This document shows, piece by piece, positions 1 to 5,380 of a stretch of 5,380 nt of DNA. Position numbers and translations under genes: made by a program. The notes under the pieces were generated by a model. The model saw nothing but the letters and a program-made list of their open reading frames with translations, was not told the origin of the DNA and searched no databases. This stretch comes from Saprospiraceae bacterium (GTDB lineage: Bacteria; Bacteroidota; Bacteroidia; Chitinophagales; Saprospiraceae): the NCBI GenBank assembly GCA_023299965.1, contig JALZVN010000285.1, positions 1-5,380 on the forward strand, written 5' to 3'. How positions within the stretch are numbered: position 1 is the first letter of the stretch; each line of letters starts with the position of its first letter.

Positions 1-756
1 TATCGACTAAGTACGTACTTTTATAAGGATAGAGACAGCATAGATTCTCGATTGAAGTTTGGACCTGTATGGGATTTCAATTTGGCTTTTGGTAATGCAG
101 ACTATTGTGAAGGAAATAGTTTTATGGGATGGGGATATGATTTCAACAATATTTGTCCTAATGATAGATATAAAATCCCTTTCTTTTGGGAGAAGCTTTT
201 TGATGATGATGGCATCCAACAAAAAATCCAAACTCGATGGACAGCCTTAAGGCAAAATGAATTTTCAAACACTAATCTTTGCCTCAAAGTCGATTCCCTA
301 GCTACCTTGCTAAATGAATCTCAACAAAGAAACTTTACTCAATGGCCAATCATCGGAGAATATATATGGCCAAACGGAGAGGTACAGAATTCCTACGAAG
401 CAGAAGTAGCCTATCTAAAAGAATGGTTGATCAATAGAGCCCAATGGATGGACATGAGTTTAAATCGCTTGGTGAGCAGTACAAGTGTCATAGGTAGAAG
501 ATCTCTACTTTATCCGAACCCGACCTCCAGTACTATCAATTTCGATATTCCATTGACGAGCAACCATAAAATCTATACGTTACAGATCTATGACATGAGC
601 GGAAGACTGGTCGCCGACAGAGATTTAACTGTTGACACGGTCAGCGATAGTATATCCGATATAGACATTAGAAATCTAGCTTCCGGAAATTATATCTACA
701 CTTTATACAATGGAGATAACATAATAAATACGGGAACCATTCAGAAGGTCAATTGA
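1..756 (+). CDS. CotH kinase family protein, C-terminal part, with T9SS type A sorting domain (5' end outside window)
   Basis: The reading frame is open to the left edge, so these 251 residues are only the C-terminal part; a TTG at 52 is inside the gene and is not its start. Residues 19-33 (KFGPVWDFNLAFGNA) match the CotH motif with its conserved Asp in WDFxLAFGN. About residues 123-155 form the usual end of the CotH domain (SYEAEV..LKEWL..RAQWMD). From about residue 168 to 251 there is a Por-secretion-tail domain: LYPNPTSS at 170-177, then QIYDMSGRLV, then LASGNYIYTL, ending in a basic KVN. CotH proteins have a protein-kinase-like fold; Bacillus CotH phosphorylates spore coat proteins, but Bacteroidota members have mostly unknown substrates. 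The T9SS tail implies export across the outer membrane and surface attachment or release. Tandem in-frame stops TGA TAA end the gene. It converges on msrA and is not part of the minus-strand operon. Family call firm; kinase activity inferred. Confidence 0.9.
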   Translation, partial: YRLSTYFYKDRDSIDSRLKFGPVWDFNLAFGNADYCEGNSFMGWGYDFNNICPNDRYKIPFFWEKLFDDDGIQQKIQTRWTALRQNEFSNTNLCLKVDSLATLLNESQQRNFTQWPIIGEYIWPNGEVQNSYEAEVAYLKEWLINRAQWMDMSLNRLVSSTSVIGRRSLLYPNPTSSTINFDIPLTSNHKIYTLQIYDMSGRLVADRDLTVDTVSDSISDIDIRNLASGNYIYTLYNGDNIINTGTIQKVN

Positions 757-762
757 TAATGT

Positions 763-784
763 GTAATCCCTTATTACGACTTTT
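763..784 (+). terminator. Weak possible terminator after the CotH gene
   Basis: Seven bases after the stop codon is a perfect 5-bp inverted repeat, GTAAT (763-767) and ATTAC (773-777), with loop CCCTT. After three more bases comes TTTT (781-784). The position is right for a Rho-independent terminator, but the stem is short and AT-rich and the T tract has only four bases, so function is doubtful. Confidence 0.25.
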
Positions 785-812
785 CCAAAAATAATAGAGG
801 TATCCAATATTC

Positions 813-862
813 AGTTGTAAATTTCAATACTACACTTTATTGAATAGTGCATATCAACTATT
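813..862. repeat. Nested inverted repeats in the convergent spacer
   Basis: A perfect 7-bp inverted repeat, TTCAATA (823-829) and TATTGAA (838-844), has an 8-base loop. It is enclosed by AGTTG (813-817) and CAACT (855-859). An alternative pairing, AATAGT (843-848) with ACTATT (857-862), uses some of the same bases and would compete with the first. The site lies between the two convergent stop codons, where a bidirectional terminator would be expected, but there is no good T tract on either strand and the sequence is very AT-rich. The repeats are real as sequence; a role in ending transcription is a guess. Nothing else was seen in the 757-867 spacer. Confidence 0.3.
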
Positions 863-867
863 GTAAA

Positions 868-1416
868 TCAATCTTTCAATTTTTCTCCGAATTTCGCCTT
901 TAACTTTTCAACTTTAGGATTGATTACATAGGTGCAATATGGATTCTGATTACCAATTCGCTTGAAGTAATTTTGATGACCCGGTTCTGCAGGGTAATAA
1001 TTTATCAAAGGAGAAATTTCTGTTACGATCGCATTGGGCCAAAGATCAGAAGCATCCGCAGCTTGCATAGACTTTTCAGCAATTTCCTTTTCTGATTCAC
1101 TAGCATAAAATATAGCAGAACGATACTGAGGCCCTTTATCGTTTCCTTGCTGATTAGGTGTAGTTGGATTATGCGTTGCCCAAAATACATCCAACAAGTC
1201 TTCAAAAGAAATAATAGCCGGATCGTAGGAAATGCGAATGACTTCAGCATGACCAGTAGTTTTTTGACAGATTTGCTCGTAGCTTGGATTCACAACATGT
1301 CCTCCGGAGTATCCAGATTCTACATGTGTCACCCCTTTAAGATCTTGGAATACAGCCTCTGTACACCAGAAACATCCTCCTGCTAAAGTCGCTTGCGCGT
1401 GATTATTATTGCTCAC
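868..1416 (-). CDS. msrA: Peptide methionine (S)-S-oxide reductase MsrA
   Basis: This cytoplasmic repair enzyme reduces the S-epimer of methionine sulfoxide, free or in proteins, back to methionine. The 182 residues match the single-domain family length. The catalytic motif GGCFWC is at 13-18, with nucleophile Cys15 and a second Cys at 18. Other family hallmarks are SGYSGG (34-39), TGHAEV (54-59, with the conserved Glu58), GPQYRSAIFY (95-104) and HQNYF (147-151). NPYC (158-161) puts a Cys at 161 where many MsrA proteins have a recycling cysteine. There is no signal peptide and no fused MsrB domain. The start must be GTG at 1416-1414: an in-frame TAA lies three codons upstream, and the next Met (residue 117) is far past the active site. 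The gene overlaps the end of the lipoprotein gene by 11 bp and has no clear ribosome binding site, so coupled translation is likely. It is the last gene of the minus-strand series. Confidence 0.96.
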   Translation of the reverse strand: MSNNNHAQATLAGGCFWCTEAVFQDLKGVTHVESGYSGGHVVNPSYEQICQKTTGHAEVIRISYDPAIISFEDLLDVFWATHNPTTPNQQGNDKGPQYRSAIFYASESEKEIAEKSMQAADASDLWPNAIVTEISPLINYYPAEPGHQNYFKRIGNQNPYCTYVINPKVEKLKAKFGEKLKD

Positions 1417-1918
1417 TATATTTTAATTTATAAAAGCCAGCCTCATCAATACTCGCTCCCGGCAAATGTGCAAAGATACCTCGAGTACATAATGGACCGC
1501 TAAATTTTCCACTTAATGTTTGTTCTTTCTTATTCCAATCAACAATCTCAAATACCCCTTTGTTTTCTTTGCAGGCACTAGAAACATAGATATTCAAGTC
1601 CTTGTCTATCTTTTCATTGAGCACTATAGAAACATCATTCCTAAAAGGATACTGCTTGGCAACATATGGCACTACATTCTTTATCGTAATGATTACACCT
1701 TCAGAGTTCTGTGCAGCTTTAATACTTAATTTATACATCTCTCCTTCCTTGCTCATGACACATTGGGAAGAAAATGTTCTTGTGGTTCCATTGTCCAGAT
1801 AATAGGCAATCTCGTTCTCTCCAAGGCCTAGATCATTATGGTCTTCGCTACCACACGAAAAAAAAAGTCCAATAAACAAAAGACACAAAAATTTATGCAA
1901 ATACAGGTTGTAGGACAT
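1406..1918 (-). CDS. Small predicted lipoprotein of unknown function
   Basis: The 170-residue product begins with a short signal peptide: His8 and Lys9, then a hydrophobic run (LCLLFIGLFF, 11-20), then Cys22 in FFSC, a relaxed Bacteroidota lipobox. After cleavage the lipid-anchored protein would start CGSEDHND. The acidic cluster after the Cys resembles the surface-export signals described for some Bacteroidota lipoproteins, so it may sit on the outer membrane, possibly facing outward. The mature part is mostly beta-like, with three cysteines (53, 116, 144) and a C-terminal stretch, FEIVDWNKKEQTLSGKFSG (123-141), reminiscent of small Bacteroidota lipoprotein domains such as DUF6252; that family link is tentative. 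The ATG at 1918 gives a 26-bp overlap with mqnA; a TTG at codon 7 is an alternative that still leaves a signal peptide. The end overlaps msrA by 11 bp. No function can be assigned from sequence. Confidence 0.85.
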   Translation of the reverse strand: MSYNLYLHKFLCLLFIGLFFSCGSEDHNDLGLGENEIAYYLDNGTTRTFSSQCVMSKEGEMYKLSIKAAQNSEGVIITIKNVVPYVAKQYPFRNDVSIVLNEKIDKDLNIYVSSACKENKGVFEIVDWNKKEQTLSGKFSGPLCTRGIFAHLPGASIDEAGFYKLKYSEQ

Positions 1919-2675
1919 CTTCTGATGAAGTTGAGTGATCTAATTTAGACATAAATAATCTAAGTGCTTCTTTCTTTTTATCGTTCAAGTCGTAACTGAT
2001 GTTTTCTTCAAAGTATTTCTTCAAGTCAAACGATAAGTTCGTTTCAGGCAGTATAAATAGTAATTCTGGAATATGCGCTAAGCCATGCGCCAAGGCAGCA
2101 TTAAAACGCTTCAAAAATTCCGGTTCCATTTTCTTGTTAGCCACCCATGCTGCAAAAACAAAGGGTAAGCCTGTCATATCTTTCCATGCTACTCCGAGAT
2201 CATAGGTGTATCTATACTTCGACTCCATCCCTATCGTCTTGTCTCCAATAGCCAATATAGCCGAATCATCATCGACAAGCATGTTCTCTATTTCATAGAT
2301 TGGACTATACTCAACACTCTTTTTCCAATACTCTTTCATCAGAATTTTAGTTAAAGCAGCAGAGGTACGTGAATGAACGTCTAGATAAATTCTATTGATA
2401 TCTTCGATAGGATTATTGCTGTAGAGACAAACCGTTTTGACTTCTCCATCACAGCCTATGCAATAATCTGAGACTATAAAATGTTGGGGCAAGTTGGCTA
2501 AGGCTGCCACTGGAATCAAGGCCATATCCACTTCATCATTGATTAGCTTATCCGCACAAACCGCAGGAATGTCCTTATACATTTCCAACTCTTTTTCCAT
2601 CCCTGACTGGATGAGACCATAAATGAATGGCTTCGTGTTGAGATAATTGACCGCTGTTAACTTTACTTTGTTCAT
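1893..2675 (-). CDS. mqnA: Chorismate dehydratase MqnA (futalosine pathway of menaquinone synthesis)
   Basis: MqnA removes water from chorismate to give 3-[(1-carboxyvinyl)oxy]benzoate, the first committed step of futalosine-dependent menaquinone synthesis, in the cytoplasm. The 260-residue protein has a periplasmic-binding-protein-like fold with family motifs in order: VNYLNTKPF (9-17), VDMALIPVAAL (49-59), IGCDGEVKTV (73-82), LDVHSRTSAALTKIL (98-112), AILAIGDKTI (139-148) and DLGVAWKDMTGLPFVFAAW (159-177). The YLNxxPF start and the SRTS segment separate it from the related MqnD, which makes dihydroxynaphthoate later in the pathway. The ATG overlaps the phosphatase stop codon as ATGA (2672-2675), typical of coupled translation. 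The 3' end runs 26 bp into the lipoprotein gene. mqnE lies two genes upstream, which supports the assignment. No truncation or missing motif was seen. Confidence 0.95.
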   Translation of the reverse strand: MNKVKLTAVNYLNTKPFIYGLIQSGMEKELEMYKDIPAVCADKLINDEVDMALIPVAALANLPQHFIVSDYCIGCDGEVKTVCLYSNNPIEDINRIYLDVHSRTSAALTKILMKEYWKKSVEYSPIYEIENMLVDDDSAILAIGDKTIGMESKYRYTYDLGVAWKDMTGLPFVFAAWVANKKMEPEFLKRFNAALAHGLAHIPELLFILPETNLSFDLKKYFEENISYDLNDKKKEALRLFMSKLDHSTSSEDVLQPVFA

Positions 2676-3304
2676 AGGGAATTCAGCTTATTTAGATGAT
2701 CAACATTATTTGACATCACTATTTCCATTCCTTTTGCAGTTTGCAAAACTTTATATACACCCGTATTGCTATGCGCGTACTCATCCATAAACTTAATCGG
2801 TCTACCAGCGATGAGGCACATCAAACATCTAATCGTGCGACCATGCATCACTACTAATATTCTCTGCTCTTCCCTATCCTTCAGCATTTTCAAAAATCGG
2901 CTCAATCGATCCGCCATTTCTTGAGCACTCTCTCCATCTTCTATCCCTGCATCGTATTCCTCATTTGCCCATTTTGCCATTAGGGTTTTATAAGCACCGG
3001 ACATACCTCTTATCCCATCCTTTCCACTCTTACCTTCATATATACCCCATGAGATCTCGTTGATGTCCGCGTCTTCGATATGTGGAATACCTTGTTCTAT
3101 GAAGCCTTTGGAGGTTTCGTGGGTTCGGATTAGAGCTGAAGTAAAGAGTAGATCAAAGTCGATATGCTTGTACCCATTATACAGTGCAGCAGCCTGCGCT
3201 CTACCAGTATCATTAAGTGAAGAATTCACGCCAGACCCTTGCACGATGTGTAGTTTATTAAACTCCGTCTCTCCATGACGTACAATGTATATTTCCTTTT
3301 CCAT
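2672..3304 (-). CDS. Histidine phosphatase superfamily protein (phosphoglycerate mutase-like), substrate unknown
   Basis: The 210 residues form a complete single-domain branch-1 histidine phosphatase. The phosphohistidine motif is VRHGET (8-13) with His10 as nucleophile and Arg9 beside it. Next come NKLHIVQGSG (16-25), SALIRTHET (56-64) with the second Arg at 60, NEISWGIYEGK (82-92) with Glu83 as likely proton donor, GES (124-126), and MHGRTIR (153-159) with the second catalytic His154. All expected active-site residues are present. The C-terminal part (FMDEYAHSNTGVY and a final HL) resembles a family common in Bacteroidota annotated only as histidine phosphatase or phosphoglycerate mutase. 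Members of the fold include mutases, alpha-ribazole phosphatase and sugar-phosphate phosphatases, and the motifs do not tell which applies. It lies 48 bp after mqnE and overlaps mqnA by 4 bp, so it is embedded in a menaquinone operon, although the known futalosine pathway has no such phosphatase step. Confidence 0.9.
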   Translation of the reverse strand: MEKEIYIVRHGETEFNKLHIVQGSGVNSSLNDTGRAQAAALYNGYKHIDFDLLFTSALIRTHETSKGFIEQGIPHIEDADINEISWGIYEGKSGKDGIRGMSGAYKTLMAKWANEEYDAGIEDGESAQEMADRLSRFLKMLKDREEQRILVVMHGRTIRCLMCLIAGRPIKFMDEYAHSNTGVYKVLQTAKGMEIVMSNNVDHLNKLNSL

Positions 3305-3310
3305 ACTTTT

Positions 3311-3321
3311 CGCCTCAGGCG
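3311..3321 (-). promoter_or_regulatory. Short GC-rich hairpin with an SD-like GAGG before the phosphatase start
   Basis: On the minus strand the bases CGCC TGA GGCG form a perfect 4-bp stem with a three-base loop, seven nucleotides before the ATG at 3304. It stands out as GC-rich in an otherwise AT-rich 48-bp gap. The GAGG (3316-3313) inside it is about 8 nt from the ATG and could pair with 16S rRNA, the only SD-like element seen in this operon. No T tract follows, so it is not a normal terminator. A role in setting translation of the phosphatase is possible but unproven. Confidence 0.25.
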
Positions 3322-3352
3322 CTTCTAGATTATAATTCGTATTGACTAATAG

Positions 3353-4528
3353 CTACTTTACCACTGGAAGCGATAAATAGCCTTTATAGTTTTTATCCTC
3401 TTCAAATTCTACCTCTGCAAAATCTTGTACTACATTGTACAAAGTATCTCTCTCGATCGGATGTCTGGACACACGCTTGATTAGCTTCACCAAATCGTAT
3501 GTCGACATTGCTGGAGTCTGCTCTTCAGATCCAGACATACTATAGATCTTAGTTGTATCATCTATCGTACCATCGATATCATCCACTCCATAGGCGAGGC
3601 TCAATTGTGCAGTTTGCCTACTGATCATAGGCCAATAAGCTTTCACATGATCAAAATTGTCTAGATAGATTCTACTCACCGCATAGTTACGCAGATCATC
3701 TAGAACATTTACTTCTTCCAGGTGTGATAATTGATTGTCTTTATTGCGAAACTTTAGCGGAATAAAAGTTTGAAAACCTCCAGTCTTATCCTGCAAGTCC
3801 CTAAGCTTTCTCATGTGATCTATGCGGTGCTCCACTTTCTCAATGTGTCCATACAGCATGGTTGCGTTAGATCGCTTACCGAGTTCATGCCATATCTCAT
3901 GGATACGTAACCATTCTTCGCCCGTACATTTTCCTCCTGCGATTTCATCTCTTATTTCTTTGTGAAATATTTCTGCTCCCCCACCTGGCATACTATCTAG
4001 ACCCGCTTCTAGCATCAGCTTCATGCCTTCTTCATAAGACACCTTCGCTTTTTTGAATATATAATGATACTCTACCGGCGTCAATGCTTTTACATGAAGA
4101 TCCGGTCTATGTGCTTTTATTTCAGAAAACAACTTTTGATAAAATGCCAAATCGTACTGAGGCAATACCCCTCCGACGATATGCACTTCCGTTACAGGTT
4201 CGTTGTCATATTTCTTAATCATATCCATGATCTCATCATGGGTAAATTCCCATCCTTGATCTCTTTTTTTGATTAATCTAGAATAGGAACAAAACGTACA
4301 AGTATACAAGCATACATTAGTTGGTTCAATATGAAAATTTCGATTGAAATACGTTTTATTTCCGTGCTTTTGCTCTCGTACATAGTTGGCAAGGACACCC
4401 ACTTCTGAAAGCTCCGCTTCGTTATACAGATACATCCCATCTGAATCACTAATTCGCTCTCCTGTTTGTACCTTTTCTATTATTTTGCGCATTGTTTCAT
4501 TCTGAGTATGCGCTTTCAAGTAATCCAT
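3353..4528 (-). CDS. mqnE: Aminofutalosine synthase MqnE (radical SAM)
   Basis: MqnE joins the MqnA product to S-adenosylmethionine-derived adenosyl radical chemistry to make 6-amino-6-deoxyfutalosine. The 391 residues fit the family. The radical-SAM cluster motif is CLYTCTFC (73-80; Cys73, Cys77, Cys80, CX3CX2C spacing), preceded by IEPTNV. Further family segments are EVHIVGG (114-120), DSMPGGGAEIF (178-188), ATMLYGHIE (222-230), a run of HMRKLRDLQDKTGGF (238-252), and FIPLKF (255-260). Related enzymes MqnC and CofH share the CX3CX2C and PGGGAE motifs; DSMPGGGAEIF together with TMLYGH and LQDKTGGF fits MqnE better than MqnC. The partner enzyme MqnA two genes downstream agrees with this. The ATG at 4528 is preceded by an AT-rich 42-bp gap without an SD sequence, as is usual in Bacteroidota. 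Four genes follow it in the same direction with at most 48 bp between them. No defect was seen. Confidence 0.93.
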   Translation of the reverse strand: MDYLKAHTQNETMRKIIEKVQTGERISDSDGMYLYNEAELSEVGVLANYVREQKHGNKTYFNRNFHIEPTNVCLYTCTFCSYSRLIKKRDQGWEFTHDEIMDMIKKYDNEPVTEVHIVGGVLPQYDLAFYQKLFSEIKAHRPDLHVKALTPVEYHYIFKKAKVSYEEGMKLMLEAGLDSMPGGGAEIFHKEIRDEIAGGKCTGEEWLRIHEIWHELGKRSNATMLYGHIEKVEHRIDHMRKLRDLQDKTGGFQTFIPLKFRNKDNQLSHLEEVNVLDDLRNYAVSRIYLDNFDHVKAYWPMISRQTAQLSLAYGVDDIDGTIDDTTKIYSMSGSEEQTPAMSTYDLVKLIKRVSRHPIERDTLYNVVQDFAEVEFEEDKNYKGYLSLPVVK

Positions 4529-4570
4529 GCTATTGATTTATTTATGTAACACTATTTACAACTTTCAGTT

Positions 4571-5380
4571 TTAATTGAAACCAAATTCTTTCATGATTTT
4601 AACTGCTTTTCTGGTATTTTCTGAGTTATCGTAATGTTTATCAAGTATTGTTTCCCTTGCAGCGATATCCGAGTCTGTAAACTCCTCATTCTTAATCACT
4701 TCTACAAGAGCCTTTAATTCTTCCATATTGCGCCCTATTCTACACAGATTTTCCAAATGAGGTGCATTAGACACCATTTTTTGATTTACGATGCAATGCC
4801 TACCTACATGTAGAGCGTGTAGAAGTTTTAGCTTTATACCATTGTCTTGATAGGTGTATAATATATTCGCTTGTGCATCCTGCATCAAAGCTTTTAGTTC
4901 TTCATGACTTAAATTTGCGTACAGGTCCACATTCTCATATTTCGCTACCTCCGATATTAGCGCTTTATCTGGATTCAATCCCGCTATTACAAACCTGTGT
5001 TCTACATTTGCAAACACTTCTTTCATCAGCAATATAGCTGCTCTTTTATTATCTTCAACACTCAGTTTTCCATGAAACAAAAAGTAATCTCCTCGCCCAG
5101 CTTTTATGTCTACTTTCTCCCCATGTGCAGCAGGCAAATGAAAAGAATTTGAAGCCTGCTCAGCGTAGTATTCCTGATCTTTTACAGAAATCGTAAAGAG
5201 CAAATCTACCTTTCCCAAAATGTCAGCATCATACTTTTTGAGTCGACGCGCTTCCTCCTTGTAATACATTCGTTTTCCAAGATGCCCTCCCAGATTCATC
5301 AAACTTTGATAGTATTTCCACTCGACGTTATGCATGCGCAGAGCCTTTTTTCTATGTTTCAGTTTCGGATGATCCAACCA
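4571..5380 (-). CDS. Glycosyltransferase, GT-B type (5' end outside window)
   Basis: The frame is open to the right edge (first codon in the window is TGG), so the 269 residues seen are the C-terminal two thirds or so of a protein whose relatives usually have about 370-400 residues. The TTG at 5377 is not a start. In fragment numbering, LRMHNVEWKYYQSL (14-27) and the E/K-rich stretch to about 55 match the end of the N-terminal domain of Bacteroidota GT-B glycosyltransferases. FHGKLSVEDN (102-111), FVIAGLNPD (130-138), and NGIKLKLLHALHVGRHCIVN (180-199) belong to the nucleotide-sugar binding C-terminal domain. The Glu normally seen in the EX7E motif is not obvious here; GIKLK takes that place. 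Donor and acceptor sugars cannot be told, but a cytoplasmic role in cell-surface polysaccharide or glycan assembly is likely. It is 42 bp upstream of mqnE on the same strand and may share its transcript. Confidence 0.82.
   Translation of the reverse strand, partial: WLDHPKLKHRKKALRMHNVEWKYYQSLMNLGGHLGKRMYYKEEARRLKKYDADILGKVDLLFTISVKDQEYYAEQASNSFHLPAAHGEKVDIKAGRGDYFLFHGKLSVEDNKRAAILLMKEVFANVEHRFVIAGLNPDKALISEVAKYENVDLYANLSHEELKALMQDAQANILYTYQDNGIKLKLLHALHVGRHCIVNQKMVSNAPHLENLCRIGRNMEELKALVEVIKNEEFTDSDIAARETILDKHYDNSENTRKAVKIMKEFGFN

Noticed and set aside
7..287. Short minus-strand open frames opposite the CotH gene
   Set aside because: They overlap the conserved CotH motif region on the other strand and resemble no protein family.
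813..868. TTGTAAAT direct repeats (815-822 and 861-868), with AGTTGTAAAT again on the minus strand at 4563-4554, as a possible operator
   Set aside because: Eight to ten AT-rich bases recurring a few times in such a window are expected by chance, and one copy runs into the msrA stop codon.
1147..1386. Plus-strand open frame opposite msrA
   Set aside because: It lies wholly within msrA on the other strand, has no recognisable domain, and msrA is certain from its motifs.
1893..2675. Possible MqnD instead of MqnA
   Set aside because: The YLNTKPF start, SRTS segment and TGLPFVFAAW are MqnA signatures; the SPCPND-type start of MqnD is absent.
3060..3278. Plus-strand open frame opposite the phosphatase gene
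   Set aside because: A shadow of the N-terminal half of an intact conserved enzyme; no domain or start signal.
4064..4276. Plus-strand open frame opposite mqnE
   Set aside because: Lies inside mqnE with no family resemblance and no upstream signal.
3353..4528. Possible MqnC (dehypoxanthine futalosine cyclase) or CofH instead of MqnE
   Set aside because: The DSMPGGGAEIF, TMLYGH and LQDKTGGF segments together fit MqnE best, and the partner MqnA is nearby.
1..5380. tRNA, rRNA, CRISPR array, insertion sequence, phage or defence genes
   Set aside because: No cloverleaf, spaced repeat array, transposase motif or terminal inverted repeat was found; nearly all sequence is accounted for by intact conserved genes.

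Overview
The window looks like a piece of a Bacteroidota chromosome. It is AT-rich (roughly 40% GC by eye), has no strong Shine-Dalgarno sequences, carries a C-terminal type IX secretion (T9SS) sorting domain, and encodes menaquinone enzymes of the futalosine pathway. That combination points to Cytophagales, Saprospirales or a relative rather than the classic gut Bacteroides. This placement is inference from gene content, not from a marker gene.

Layout: at the left edge is the 3' part of a plus-strand gene for a secreted CotH-like kinase-fold protein with a T9SS tail (1-756). A 111-bp AT-rich convergent spacer (757-867) follows. The rest of the window (868-5380) is one minus-strand series of six genes. 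In transcription order, from the right edge leftwards, these are a glycosyltransferase (5' end cut by the window), mqnE (aminofutalosine synthase), a histidine-phosphatase-superfamily enzyme, mqnA (chorismate dehydratase), a small lipoprotein, and msrA (peptide methionine sulfoxide reductase A).

The six genes are probably one transcription unit. The first two junctions have short gaps (42 and 48 bp). The last three overlap (4, 26 and 11 bp), which suggests translational coupling. No convincing promoter is visible in either short gap, so the main promoter probably lies beyond the right edge.

Together MqnA (chorismate to 3-[(1-carboxyvinyl)oxy]benzoate) and MqnE (that product plus S-adenosylmethionine to aminofutalosine) perform the first two committed steps of futalosine-dependent menaquinone synthesis. 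The later genes (mqnB, mqnC, mqnD, a deaminase, prenyltransferase and methyltransferase) are not here. The phosphatase between mqnE and mqnA has no known step in that pathway and is the most interesting functional question. The lipoprotein and MsrA have no obvious metabolic link to menaquinone. No tRNA, rRNA, CRISPR array, insertion sequence or phage gene was seen, and I found no clear sign of a wholly new system. All gaps between genes are shorter than 120 bp.
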